Assembly: GCA_016180925.1 (NCBI GenBank) | Contig: JACPAH010000013.1 | Coordinates: 1 to 35,563, forward strand | Length of the DNA: 35,563 bases | Reading direction: 5' to 3' | Source of the DNA: Candidatus Aenigmatarchaeota archaeon | GTDB taxonomy: Archaea > Aenigmatarchaeota > Aenigmatarchaeia > GW2011-AR5 | Shown: in pieces, positions 7,432-14,299 of the stretch | How positions within the stretch are numbered: the first letter of the stretch is position 1 | Layout of the letters: each line of letters starts with the position of its first letter | The notes under the pieces: model-generated | Databases searched by the model: none | What the model was told of the DNA's origin: nothing | The model's input: only the letters and a program-made list of their open reading frames with translations | Translations under genes and position numbers: made by a program

Positions 7432-7504
7432 TAATTGTTCGGAATTCAGATTTAAAAAGACTGTTTTTAATTCATTTTAGTTAATTACTACGAGGTTTAG
7501 ATAG

Positions 7505-8074
7505 ATGCTGAAAATTCTGACAGTAAAAGACGAGGCAAGGGTGGCGCCGACGAAGTTCGACATGGAGCTCAACCAGGCAGTAAAGGAGAGCCTTCAGGAG
7601 CAGTTCGAGGGGAAGATGAACCCCGATATAGGCGTTTTCCTGGTAGTGACAGAAGTCCTTACCGTGGGCGAAGGCAAGATAATACCAGAAGACGGAGCGA
7701 TATATTACCCGACCGAATTCAAGATGATGGCCTTCAAGCCGGAAATAAACGAGGTCATGCTCGGCGAAGTCGTTGACATAACCGAGTTCGGCGCGTTCAC
7801 CAGGATAGGACCGATAGACGCGCTTGTCCATGTCTCGCAGATTATGGACGACAAGATAGCGTACGACGGCAAGAACGCTATTTTCACGGGCAAGAAGAGC
7901 GGATACAAGATGAAGGAGGGCGACATAATAAGGACCCGCGTGGTCGGGGTTTCCCTCGGAAAGGGCCGGAACAAAATCTCTTTGACGATGAGGCAGCCGC
8001 TTCTCGGGGCCCTCGACTGGGTGGAGAAGGAGAAGAAGAACGTTGACAAGAAGGAGAAGAAAAAGAGGTCTTGA
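7505..8074 (+). CDS. rpo7: RNA polymerase subunit Rpo7 (RpoE')
   Basis: The archaeal counterpart of eukaryotic Rpb7. With Rpo4 it forms the polymerase stalk that binds nascent RNA and helps open-complex formation. The N-terminal RNP-like domain (residues 1 to about 80: MLKILTVKDEARVAPTKF onward) is followed by an S1 RNA-binding domain from about residue 82 (VMLGEVVDITEFGAFTRIGP). The C-terminus is very Lys-rich. GAGG lies about 10 bases before ATG 7505, and TTTAAAAAG near 7450 is a candidate TATA box. It is followed by spt4 after three bases, the standard archaeal arrangement. Confidence 0.95.
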   Translation: MLKILTVKDEARVAPTKFDMELNQAVKESLQEQFEGKMNPDIGVFLVVTEVLTVGEGKIIPEDGAIYYPTEFKMMAFKPEINEVMLGEVVDITEFGAFTRIGPIDALVHVSQIMDDKIAYDGKNAIFTGKKSGYKMKEGDIIRTRVVGVSLGKGRNKISLTMRQPLLGALDWVEKEKKNVDKKEKKKRS

Positions 8075-8077
8075 TAA

Positions 8078-8260
8078 ATGTCGAAGAAAGCGTGCAAGAA
8101 CTGCAAGAGAATTGTGATGAAGGGGAGCATGTGCCCCGTCTGCAAGACAGCCGACCTGACGTCAAGCTTTCAGGGGGTCGCCGTCATATTCGACGTCAAC
8201 TCGGAGATAGCAAAGAAGCTGAACGTGACTGCTCCGGGAAAATATGCTTTAAAAGTTTGA
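8078..8260 (+). CDS. spt4: Transcription elongation factor Spt4 (RpoE'')
   Basis: A 60-residue zinc protein with Cys6, Cys9, Cys19 and Cys22 (CKNC ... CPVC) forming one zinc site. This is the archaeal Spt4/RpoE2 family, which partners Spt5 to make the polymerase clamp processive. Its position immediately after rpo7 is diagnostic. The ribosome site GAGGT lies in the last codons of rpo7. The stop TGA overlaps an ATG (TGATG at 8258-8262) that opens a 55-codon frame running through the following leader, so ribosomes could reinitiate there. Confidence 0.95.
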   Translation: MSKKACKNCKRIVMKGSMCPVCKTADLTSSFQGVAVIFDVNSEIAKKLNVTAPGKYALKV

Positions 8261-8427
8261 TGAAGAGGAACATAGTTCCTCTATACTCAAAGACATTAAT
8301 TTTTGTACAAATAATGTCTTTGGTATATCTGAATGACATTATAATGTTCAATAAATTATGTCATTCAGTATATATCCAAAAGGAGTGCAACTCCTTTGCG
8401 GATATGCACTCAAGGTGTAGAAAATGA
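8260..8427 (+). CDS. Leader-spanning open frame between spt4 and eS24 (doubtful as a protein)
   Basis: A 55-codon frame starts at an ATG overlapping the spt4 stop (TGATG) and ends at a TGA overlapping the eS24 start (ATGA at 8424-8427). It runs through all four hairpins of the leader without a stop. The peptide starts MKRNIVPLYSK and ends MHSRCRK; I recognise no domain. The double overlap is what a translationally coupled leader cistron would look like, since ribosomes crossing it would unwind the hairpins. It could still be chance, because the DNA is under hairpin constraint rather than obvious protein constraint. Confidence 0.3.
   Translation: MKRNIVPLYSKTLIFVQIMSLVYLNDIIMFNKLCHSVYIQKECNSFADMHSRCRK
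8261..8423 (+). promoter_or_regulatory. Multi-hairpin leader of the eS24 gene
   Basis: TTTAAAAG at 8248-8255 is a possible TATA box in the end of spt4. Four hairpins follow: AGAGGAAC/GTTCCTCT (8264-8282, loop ATA); TATAC-CAAAGACATTA paired with TAATGTCTTTG-GTATA (8282-8327, one bulge, 16 bp); CTGAATGACAT/ATGTCATTCAG (8329-8368); and ATATCC-AAAGGAGT paired with ACTCCTTT-GGATAT (8372-8405, loop GCA). AAGGTG at 8412-8417 is the ribosome site for ATG 8424. Ribosomal protein leaders often bind their own product, which is a testable model here. Confidence 0.7.
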
Positions 8428-8693
8428 AAGTCAAATTTGTCAGCGAGAAGGAGAACAAGCTCCTCGGAAGGAGCGAGATGGAGATTGAAATAGAGCATGC
8501 AGACGCCACGCCATCAAAGGCCGCGCTGCAGCAGTACATAGCAAAGGAGAAGAAGAAGGATGCGGAGTGCGTCGAAGTCCTGAACATACTGACAGGCAAG
8601 GGGATAAAGATGTCCAGGTCGTCGGTAAACCTGTGGAACGAGAAAAAGGTCAAGGACCTCAGCAAGAAAGAAGAGGAGAAAAAGACGGAATAA
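8424..8693 (+). CDS. rps24e: Ribosomal protein eS24
   Basis: A small-subunit ribosomal protein found in archaea and eukaryotes. The start MKVKFVSEKENKLLGRSEMEIEIEHADATPSK matches the family pattern of an antiparallel sheet with a conserved ATPS turn (residues 28-31), followed by a helix and a Lys-rich tail; 89 residues is slightly short but within the archaeal range. AAGGTG lies six bases before the ATG. It sits between spt4 and eS27, the usual archaeal order. The 163-base structured leader in front is unusual for this gene. Confidence 0.88.
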   Translation: MKVKFVSEKENKLLGRSEMEIEIEHADATPSKAALQQYIAKEKKKDAECVEVLNILTGKGIKMSRSSVNLWNEKKVKDLSKKEEEKKTE

Positions 8694-8703
8694 GTGATAT
8701 TCT

Positions 8704-9108
8704 ATGGCAAGAGAAAAAAAAGAGGACCCGAAGGCAAAGGCCGCTGCGGCACCCGCTGCTCCTGCAAAAGGGGCGGCAGCTGCCCCTGTGAAAGGAGCCC
8801 CGGTTGCCCCGGCCAAGGGAGTTCCCGCGAAGGCGGCGCCTGGCGCCAAAGGCGCCCCAGTGCCGGAGGCAGAGGTGAAGAAGGAGAAGCCCAAGAAAGA
8901 GAAGCGCTCCCAGAAGGAAAGGCCCCATTCAAAGAAGAAACACGCCAAGGTGCAGGTGTGGAAGCTGTACGAGATAAAAGACGGGAAGGTTTCGCGAAAG
9001 AAGGAGAACTGCCCGAGATGCGGGACAGGAACGTTCCTCGCGTCATACAAAAATCGCAAATATTGCGGCAAGTGCGGCTACGGGCAAATCGCGGCCGAGA
9101 AGAAATAA
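8704..9108 (+). CDS. rps27ae: Ribosomal protein eS27 (S27ae) with Ala/Pro/Lys-rich N-terminal extension
   Basis: The C-terminal part (about residues 75-134) is the S27ae zinc ribbon: Lys-rich entry HSKKKHAKVQVWKLYEI, then Cys103/Cys106 (CPRC) and Cys121/Cys124 (CGKC). Archaeal versions are normally only about 50-65 residues. Here about 70 additional residues precede it, made almost entirely of Ala, Pro, Gly and Lys (AKGAPVAPAKGVPAKAAPG and similar) and resembling histone H1 tails. In eukaryotes the same position carries a ubiquitin fusion. The GTGAT in TAAGTGATATTCT upstream is the likely ribosome site, and no better internal ATG exists. Confidence 0.87.
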   Translation: MAREKKEDPKAKAAAAPAAPAKGAAAAPVKGAPVAPAKGVPAKAAPGAKGAPVPEAEVKKEKPKKEKRSQKERPHSKKKHAKVQVWKLYEIKDGKVSRKKENCPRCGTGTFLASYKNRKYCGKCGYGQIAAEKK

Positions 9109-9153
9109 TTCAGCAACTTTTGTGAAAAACCTATTACCTTTTCGTCCCTGTTT
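9109..9153. terminator. T-rich spacer between converging genes
   Basis: The 45 bases between eS27 and the convergent methyltransferase contain several T runs on the plus strand (CAACTTTTG, CCTTTTCG, GTTTTCATTTTC), suitable as an archaeal oligo-T terminator for the ribosomal protein operon. No hairpin is evident. Confidence 0.35.
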
Positions 9154-9831
9154 TCATTTTCTCAACTTAAATATTATGAAGTCTTTGATATTTTTCCCCT
9201 TCAACTTATATTCCGGGGTGAAAAATACGCCTACCAGCTTTAATCCCAATTCCTCATACACCCTCTCATACCATTCAATAGGGCGGTGATTCTCAATAAT
9301 TTGATAACCACCCTCTTTTTTGGTTTTCATATAGCTGTGGTTTTCTTCGTATTTATGACTGGGTTTCGGTCTCAGGTCAAGATTCGTTTCCTGGACATCC
9401 AATAATTTCGGGTTACAGAAACCGATAAAAGCAAACCCTTTTTTATTCAAGGCATTTTTAATATTTTTAACGATTCTTTTAACTTCGTCCTCTGAAACGA
9501 TGCATAAAACCAAGTTACAAATAATCAAATCGAATTTATTTTTAGGAATTTCCCCGACATTATGATAAATATTTTCTTCCCCAATTTTTTCAGAGGCTTT
9601 TTTCCTCATGTCCTCCGAAATGTCGTATTCTTTTATATCAGCCCCGAGTTTTTTTAGTGTAATAGCCAAAACCCCAGGACCGCCGCCATAATCCAATATC
9701 TTCCTATTTTTTACATTTCCTAAAAGCGATATAACCGTATTATCGTAGAAAGCCAACTTTATTTTTTCGGCTTTCAGCTCTTCAGCAACCCGGCTCCATT
9801 CGGTTTCCTCAGAAATTAATTTTTTTACCAT
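9154..9831 (-). CDS. Class I SAM-dependent methyltransferase, probably acquired
   Basis: A Rossmann-fold methyltransferase of 225 residues. Motif I is ILDYGGGPG (45-53), the acidic residue ending strand 2 is in IKEYDIS, and motif IV is KFDLIICNLVLC. The C-terminal part (HSYMKTKKEGGYQIIENHRPIEWYERVYEELG) resembles UbiE/Coq3-like small-molecule methyltransferases, but the substrate is not predictable. Codon use is markedly AT-rich, with AAA, ATT and TTT dominating, unlike the AGG/GCC/CTC-rich neighbours, which suggests recent horizontal transfer. It is a single gene convergent with the ribosomal operon and divergent from the HAD gene. Confidence 0.8.
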   Translation of the reverse strand: MVKKLISEETEWSRVAEELKAEKIKLAFYDNTVISLLGNVKNRKILDYGGGPGVLAITLKKLGADIKEYDISEDMRKKASEKIGEENIYHNVGEIPKNKFDLIICNLVLCIVSEDEVKRIVKNIKNALNKKGFAFIGFCNPKLLDVQETNLDLRPKPSHKYEENHSYMKTKKEGGYQIIENHRPIEWYERVYEELGLKLVGVFFTPEYKLKGKNIKDFIIFKLRK

Positions 9832-9881
9832 AAACTAATTTGAAAGCAGTTTATTTATATCCCCTGTCCCAATTAAATCCA

Positions 9882-10562
9882 ATGAAAGTTGTTTGCTTCG
9901 ATTTTGACAATGTCATAATAAACGACTCGGTGTCGTGTTTTCTGAGCCTGGTCGGGAGCCGGATGGAGAAGCTGAAAATAGAGATAGACTTCCTGCAGGA
10001 CAACATGGAGCCGCGGAAGTTCTTCAGGTTCGCGAAAAAGCTTGCGCAGATGGGAAAAGGGCTTGACTATGAGAGCGTTGTCAGCATGATGCTGAAAAAA
10101 GTGAAGCTCACGAAAGGCGTTGAGCGCATGTTCAAGAGGCTGAAGGCCGACAACCACAAGATAGTGATAGTAAGCACGAACGACGGGAAATTCATAAGGC
10201 GCGTCCTGGAGAAGGAAGGGCTGCTCAGGTATGTTGACCATATCTATGCGTCCGAGCTCGTCGTAAAGGACGGAATGCTTACAGGCGAGATAAGGGGCGA
10301 CGTGGTAAAGACCGAGAAAAAAGGCGCCGTGAAGAAGGTCAAGAGCCTGTTCAGGACGACAGAAAAGAACATAGTGTACATCGGCGACGGCCTCACCGAC
10401 ATACCGATAATGAAGCTTGTAGGAAGGAGCGTCCTCTTCCGGCCCAACCTGATAACAAGGGCCGAGGTAATGAAAGACAGGGCCATGCGCAGGATGGAAA
10501 GGGACGGGCGGCTGTTCGTCGTCCATGAAGACAACCTGATGCATGCCATGCAGTTCGTGTGA
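9882..10562 (+). CDS. HAD-family phosphatase (phosphoserine phosphatase-like)
   Basis: Haloacid dehalogenase superfamily hydrolase, 226 residues. Motif I is FDFDN with the nucleophile Asp7 and acid Asp9, motif II is IVSTND (Ser98), motif III Lys is near residue 148-152 and motif IV is GDGLTD (168-173). The helical cap between residues 15 and 80 resembles the SerB type. Dephosphorylation of a small phosphomonoester is likely; serine phosphate is possible but unproven. ATG 9882 is chosen because TTTATTTATA lies about 28 bases upstream; the frame starting at 9840 would include the promoter. The SemiSWEET gene follows after six bases. Confidence 0.82.
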   Translation: MKVVCFDFDNVIINDSVSCFLSLVGSRMEKLKIEIDFLQDNMEPRKFFRFAKKLAQMGKGLDYESVVSMMLKKVKLTKGVERMFKRLKADNHKIVIVSTNDGKFIRRVLEKEGLLRYVDHIYASELVVKDGMLTGEIRGDVVKTEKKGAVKKVKSLFRTTEKNIVYIGDGLTDIPIMKLVGRSVLFRPNLITRAEVMKDRAMRRMERDGRLFVVHEDNLMHAMQFV

Positions 10563-10568
10563 GCAACC

Positions 10569-10913
10569 ATGACCCAGATGAGCCAGGCACTCCATCACTT
10601 CCACAGGAGGAAGAGGATATACAAGCGCCACGAGCGCTATCCGAGCCCGAACAAGTGGAAAAGGCTGATGGACAAGCTCATCTTCGCGGTCGGCGTGCTG
10701 GGGCCGATAATGACCATACCGCAGCTTCTCAAGATATTCGCCGAAAGGAACGCGGCAGGTCTGTCAATCGTCACGTTCGTATCCTACCTCATACTCGACT
10801 TCTTCTGGCTCGCGTACGGCATAATGCACAAGGAGAAGCCGATAATAATAACGTTCGCGGCGTGGATACTCCTCAACATCATCATAATAGCCGGCATCAT
10901 GATGTATGGATGA
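10569..10913 (+). CDS. SemiSWEET-like PQ-loop membrane transporter
   Basis: A 114-residue protein with a basic cytosolic N-terminus (HHFHRRKRIYKRHERYP) and three membrane helices at about 36-56, 66-86 and 91-112. The IPQL motif at 50-53 in helix 1 is the PQ-loop signature. The triple-helix unit is a half transporter that dimerises, as in bacterial SemiSWEETs, which move sugars down their gradient. A substrate cannot be inferred. An internal ATG at 10578 is an alternative start. It lies six bases after the HAD gene, so a transported and dephosphorylated sugar phosphate is one possible link. Confidence 0.78.
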   Translation: MTQMSQALHHFHRRKRIYKRHERYPSPNKWKRLMDKLIFAVGVLGPIMTIPQLLKIFAERNAAGLSIVTFVSYLILDFFWLAYGIMHKEKPIIITFAAWILLNIIIIAGIMMYG

Positions 10914-11282
10914 CTATTTCTTGAACAGCAGCCAGTTCCTGCCGCGGAACTTGAGGAGGACATAGTCGCCCTTCATTTTCTTTCCGGATAGGGTGAAAAC
11001 CATCTTGTTTCTTTTGCATGACACGGGCTTGTACATACCCGAATCCCATATCTTCACGGTGCCCTTGCCGTAGCCTTCCTTTATCGTCCCTTCAAACTTC
11101 CTGTAGGAGAAGTCGTGGTCTTCCACCTGAATGGCAAGGCGCTTCACGCCTTTCGCCTTCGGGGGCTCCTTGGGGACCGCCCATGACTTGAGGACCTTCC
11201 TGCCGGCGCGGTTCTTCATCTCAAGGCGGAGGTCCCAGTGAAGATTTCGGGCCTTGTGGCGGTGGACGACGAATATGGGCAT
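10914..11282 (-). CDS. Stand-alone LigD-type 3'-phosphoesterase
   Basis: A 122-residue protein equal to the 3'-phosphoesterase (PE) module of bacterial LigD, which heals 3' ends by removing 3'-phosphates and terminal ribonucleotides. Signature residues are visible: His9, His15, Asp17 and Glu21 in HRHKARNLHWDLRLE; SWAVPKEPP (33-41); His56 in VEDHDFSYRKFEGTI; and YGKGTVKIWD (71-80). Free-standing PE proteins are known from archaea and some bacteria. No ligase, primase or Ku gene is in the window. It starts opposite tsaC, with the two promoters sharing the 42-base gap. Confidence 0.9.
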   Translation of the reverse strand: MPIFVVHRHKARNLHWDLRLEMKNRAGRKVLKSWAVPKEPPKAKGVKRLAIQVEDHDFSYRKFEGTIKEGYGKGTVKIWDSGMYKPVSCKRNKMVFTLSGKKMKGDYVLLKFRGRNWLLFKK

Positions 11283-11324
11283 GAAAAATATTGGCTTTAA
11301 TAGCTAATAAAATTCATTTTTATT

Positions 11325-11894
11325 ATGACGATAATCTCGCGCGACATAAAGCTTGCCGTAAGAATCCTGAGGAGGGGCGGTATAGTGGCGTATCCGACAG
11401 AAAGCAGCTATGCCATGGGATGCGACGCGACAAATCCTGCAGCAGTCAGAAAAATATACGCGCTGAAGAAGAGACCTAAAAAGAAACAAATAACAGTCAT
11501 AGTCGGCAGCATGAAAGCAGCCGAAAGGCATGCGCTCCTGAGCAGGGAAGACAGGAACGTCGTCAGAAAGCTTATGCCTGGAAGGCTGACTCTTGTCTGC
11601 AGGAGCAGGAACGGAGGCGAGTTCGCGTTCAGGATACCGCTGCATAAGACGGCCTTTGCCCTGGCAAGAAGATTCAGCAAACCCATAACAGCGACATCCG
11701 CCAACATATCCGGCAAGAGACCTATCCACAGCACCGCGAGCCTGCTGAAGCTTTACGGAGGCGTGATAGACATGGTTCTTGACGGCGGAACGCTTCCGGG
11801 AAACAGGGCATCAACTGTCGCTAGCATGATGAACGGCATCGAGATAAGAAGGAAAGGCCCTGTTACCAAAAAGCAGATAGAGGGCGCGCTATGA
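11325..11894 (+). CDS. tsaC: Threonylcarbamoyl-AMP synthase, TsaC/YrdC type
   Basis: Makes threonylcarbamoyl-AMP from threonine, bicarbonate and ATP, the first step of tRNA t6A37 synthesis. The protein has 189 residues and is a YrdC domain alone, without the Sua5 C-terminal domain. Visible features are PTESSYAMGCDA (24-35), the KKRPKKKQ loop (48-55) and ITATSANISGKRP (121-133), which bind ATP and threonine in this fold. A TTTAATAG element about 27 bases before ATG 11325 fits leaderless transcription. Its stop overlaps the kae1 start as ATGA (11891-11894), directly coupling the two steps of the same pathway. Confidence 0.92.
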   Translation: MTIISRDIKLAVRILRRGGIVAYPTESSYAMGCDATNPAAVRKIYALKKRPKKKQITVIVGSMKAAERHALLSREDRNVVRKLMPGRLTLVCRSRNGGEFAFRIPLHKTAFALARRFSKPITATSANISGKRPIHSTASLLKLYGGVIDMVLDGGTLPGNRASTVASMMNGIEIRRKGPVTKKQIEGAL

Positions 11895-12880
11895 TATCCG
11901 TCGGCATAGAGAGCACTTCCCACACCTTCGGCATAGGGATATGCGAAGGAAAAAAGATAATCGCCAACCAGCGGGATGTATATGTCCCCGACCTTGGATG
12001 GGGAATAAAGCCGGAAGAAGCGAGGAAGCACCACGAATCCGTGATGGATGCAGTTCTGGAAAAGGCCCTCCAGGAAGCCGGCATTTCCATAGACGACGCC
12101 GGCATAATATCATTCGCTGCCGGGCCGGGCCTGCCTCCATGCCTCAAGACAGGGACAAAATTCACCAGGAAGATAATGGGAAAACGCCCGGCGATAGCGG
12201 TCAACCACCCTGTAGCTCACATAGAGATCGGGCGGCTATTGTGCAAATGTAGTGACCCGATAGTGCTTTACGTTTCAGGAGGCAACACGCAGGTTATAGG
12301 CTACTCTTCCGGGAGGTACAGGGTCTTCGGAGAGACCCAGGACATGGCCATAGGGAACGCGAGGGACGTCCTTGCACGGTACATGGGCCTCGGGTATCCT
12401 GGCGGCCCCGAAATAGACAAGCTTGCATCGAAGGGCTCGAAGTATGTGCAGCTCCCATATACGGTAAAGGGGATGGATGTCAGCTTCACGGGGATATTGT
12501 CCGATGCCAAGAGAAAGCTGGCCTCGCACGCCAATGAAGACGTAGCGTTCTCGTTCGCCGAGACCACTTTTGCGATGCTGACCGAGATAACCGAAAGGGC
12601 TCTGTCGCATGCGGAAAAGAACGAGGTCCTCCTGACAGGCGGCGTGGCGGCCTCGCCGCGGCTACAGGAGATGCTCAAGATAATGTGCGATGAAAGGGGG
12701 GCTGAATGCCATGTGTGTCCCGGAGAATACAGCAGCGACAACGGAGCCATGATAGCATGGGCAGGCCTTCTGGCGTACAGGGGCGGCCAGAAACCAGTCA
12801 AGAAACCAGACTACATAGCCAGGTGGAGAACGGATGAAGTGAAAATAATATGGAGAAAGAAAAAAAGAAAAAAAACATAA
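11891..12880 (+). CDS. kae1: Kae1/TsaD, tRNA threonylcarbamoyltransferase
   Basis: The catalytic subunit of the KEOPS complex, which transfers the threonylcarbamoyl group to A37 of ANN-decoding tRNAs. It is an ASKHA-fold protein of 329 residues. Metal ligands are His106 and His110 (NHPVAHIEIG) and Asp283 (SSDNGAMIAW); the nucleotide-binding segment is YVSGGNTQV (127-135), and GYPGGPEIDKLA and VSFTGILSD are family hallmarks. Many archaea fuse Kae1 to the kinase Bud32; here it ends at a basic tail (RKKKRKKT) with no kinase domain, so Bud32 must be elsewhere. Confidence 0.95.
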   Translation: MISVGIESTSHTFGIGICEGKKIIANQRDVYVPDLGWGIKPEEARKHHESVMDAVLEKALQEAGISIDDAGIISFAAGPGLPPCLKTGTKFTRKIMGKRPAIAVNHPVAHIEIGRLLCKCSDPIVLYVSGGNTQVIGYSSGRYRVFGETQDMAIGNARDVLARYMGLGYPGGPEIDKLASKGSKYVQLPYTVKGMDVSFTGILSDAKRKLASHANEDVAFSFAETTFAMLTEITERALSHAEKNEVLLTGGVAASPRLQEMLKIMCDERGAECHVCPGEYSSDNGAMIAWAGLLAYRGGQKPVKKPDYIARWRTDEVKIIWRKKKRKKT

Positions 12881-12890
12881 GCATGAAATT

Positions 12891-12941
12891 TTACATATCG
12901 CCTTTCGCAGCAGCAGCTTTCTTTGCCTTCTTCTTTGCCAT
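12891..12941 (-). CDS. 16-residue Lys/Ala-rich peptide
   Basis: A 16-codon frame, MAKKKAKKAAAAKGDM, preceded by a very strong ribosome site (GGGGGTG a few bases before ATG 12941). It lies 21 bases after the SEC-C mini-gene, with which it shares the MAKKKA start. The strength of the ribosome site is the main evidence that it is translated. It looks like a free basic tail of the kind that binds nucleic acid. Function unknown. Confidence 0.4.
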   Translation of the reverse strand: MAKKKAKKAAAAKGDM

Positions 12942-12962
12942 TTTTCACACCCCCAAAGGAAG

Positions 12963-13061
12963 TTATCCGCAGCAGTCCTTTGACATCATACCGGAACCGC
13001 AGGAGCATACCTGAGACGATTTCTTTGAAGCTTTTCTCTTTGACGCTTTCTTCTTGGCCAT
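12963..13061 (-). CDS. Minimal SEC-C zinc-motif protein (32 aa)
   Basis: A 32-residue frame with a basic N-terminal half (MAKKKASKRKASKKSS) and a C-terminal half that is essentially only a SEC-C motif: CSCGSG, five residues, then CCG. In SecA and many other proteins this CxCGSG-x5-CC/H-G motif binds one zinc and contacts the ribosome or SecB-like partners. Here it is the entire protein. GAGG about eight bases before ATG 13061 is a usable ribosome site. It is probably cotranscribed with the 16-residue peptide downstream. A free zinc-knuckle with a histone-like tail could bind rRNA or the ribosome; this is inference. Confidence 0.55.
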   Translation of the reverse strand: MAKKKASKRKASKKSSQVCSCGSGMMSKDCCG

Positions 13062-13185
13062 CTTAATTGCCTCTTTTCTTTAATTAACTGCCGCCGGATT
13101 TAAGCTTTGCGATGAAGCAGATTACATATTCGGCACAAACAATATACATGAAATATATGTTTCAGAATAAAATTAGCATGCTGTG
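13062..13185. other. Short intergenic spacer
   Basis: 124 bases between the start of the SEC-C mini-gene and the end of the aquaporin gene, both on the minus strand. It holds a GAGG ribosome site, an AT-rich promoter-like stretch (TTAATTAA near 13080) and a stop-proximal AT-rich part. I see no gene or repeat in it. Confidence 0.5.
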
Positions 13186-13842
13186 TTACTGGGACTCTTT
13201 CGAGGAGAGAACCCTGTCATAGGCGAGGGCGGCCACTATCGCCCCTATTATCGGACCTATCCAGTAGACTACCTGATTTTCCCAGAAGCCCGACGCAAGG
13301 GCCGGGCCAAAGGCGCGTGCCGGGTTCATGGCAGCGCCGGTCAGAGTCCCTCCTGCCAGGATGTCGAAAGTAAGCACCAGACCTATGGCAAGCCCGTAGA
13401 AACCTGCCGGCGCCCTCTTGTCAACTGCGACGCCGAATATCGTGAATATGAGGAAAAACGTCAACACGGCCTCTACAAGAATCCCGCTGGCAACAGGCAG
13501 GCCGGAAGCGAGAGCCGGAGTGCCTAGGTTGAGGGCCGGGGCGGAAGGGAATATCGCGGCCAGGAAGAATCCGGCCACTGCCGCACCTACAAGCTGGGAA
13601 ATTATATACAAAGCAGCCTTTGAAGAGCCTATCTTCTTTGTCACAAGCATCCCTACTGTCACAGCCGGGTTGATATGAGCCCCGGACACGTGGGCGGTAG
13701 CGTAAACCATGCACATCAATACCAGGCCGTGGGCAAGGGCCACGCCTATGATGTCATTTCCAGCAAGTATCGAACCGGCGCCTATGAAAACAAGGGAAAA
13801 TGTCGCAATGGCTTCGGCCACATAAACGCTATATACTTTCAC
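13186..13842 (-). CDS. Aquaporin (MIP family channel)
   Basis: A six-helix membrane channel of 218 residues with both half-helix motifs intact: HINPAVT (NPA at 58-60) and MNPARAFGP (NPA at 173-175, followed by the selectivity-filter Arg177). The short loops and the small TLTGAAMNPAR region favour a water-type channel over a glycerol facilitator. Water-type aquaporins often also pass hydrogen peroxide, which would suit the operon with a peroxiredoxin. The start is GTG at 13842 with GGTG five bases upstream; it lies four bases after the peroxiredoxin stop, so ferredoxin, peroxiredoxin and aquaporin form one minus-strand operon. Confidence 0.92.
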   Translation of the reverse strand: MKVYSVYVAEAIATFSLVFIGAGSILAGNDIIGVALAHGLVLMCMVYATAHVSGAHINPAVTVGMLVTKKIGSSKAALYIISQLVGAAVAGFFLAAIFPSAPALNLGTPALASGLPVASGILVEAVLTFFLIFTIFGVAVDKRAPAGFYGLAIGLVLTFDILAGGTLTGAAMNPARAFGPALASGFWENQVVYWIGPIIGAIVAALAYDRVLSSKESQ

Positions 13843-13846
13843 ATTT

Positions 13847-14287
13847 TCACCTGATATTCTTCAGCAGTTCCTCATCATCCAGCTTTTCGGACGGCTTAGC
13901 CATGACATGCTTGTACCTGACCATGCCGTTTTCATCTATGAGAAAATAAGCCCTCTCGGAGAAGCCTTCCGGCCTGAGCACTCCGAAGCTCTTAGCCGCA
14001 TTCTTGTCAAAATCAGAAAGCAGCGATATATCAACGTCCATACTGTCAGCAAACGCCTTGTTCGCCCAGTGGCTGTCAACTGAAATTCCGACCACTTGGA
14101 CGCCTCTATCCTTGAATTTCTCCATGTCGTCCATGAAGCACCCGAACTCGTCGGTGCACACAGGAGAGAACGCGAATGGGAAGAACGAAAGAAGGACCTT
14201 TTTACCTCTGAAGGTAGAAAGCTTCACGACCTTACCGTCGACATTCTTCAGTTCGACATCTGGCGCCTTTTCTCCTACGTTGACCAT
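13847..14287 (-). CDS. Peroxiredoxin (AhpC/TSA family)
   Basis: A thioredoxin-fold peroxidase of 146 residues that reduces H2O2 and organic peroxides. The peroxidatic Cys44 lies in FFPFAFSPVCTDEFGC, followed by Cys50, which may act as an intramolecular resolving cysteine. This and the overall length resemble AhpE-like or 1-Cys types rather than typical 2-Cys AhpC. A strong ribosome site (GGGGTGTGAT) precedes ATG 14287. It lies between a ferredoxin gene and the aquaporin gene, so the operon may couple peroxide entry or efflux with its reduction; the ferredoxin could supply electrons, directly or through a reductase. Confidence 0.9.
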   Translation of the reverse strand: MVNVGEKAPDVELKNVDGKVVKLSTFRGKKVLLSFFPFAFSPVCTDEFGCFMDDMEKFKDRGVQVVGISVDSHWANKAFADSMDVDISLLSDFDKNAAKSFGVLRPEGFSERAYFLIDENGMVRYKHVMAKPSEKLDDEELLKNIR

Positions 14288-14299
14288 TTTATCACACCC

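Noticed and set aside
8704-9108. A ubiquitin-like domain fused to eS27 as in eukaryotes
   Set aside because: The extension is low-complexity Ala/Pro/Lys and cannot form a ubiquitin fold.
11891-12880. A Kae1-Bud32 fusion
   Set aside because: The protein ends after the ASKHA fold with a short basic tail; no kinase motifs follow.
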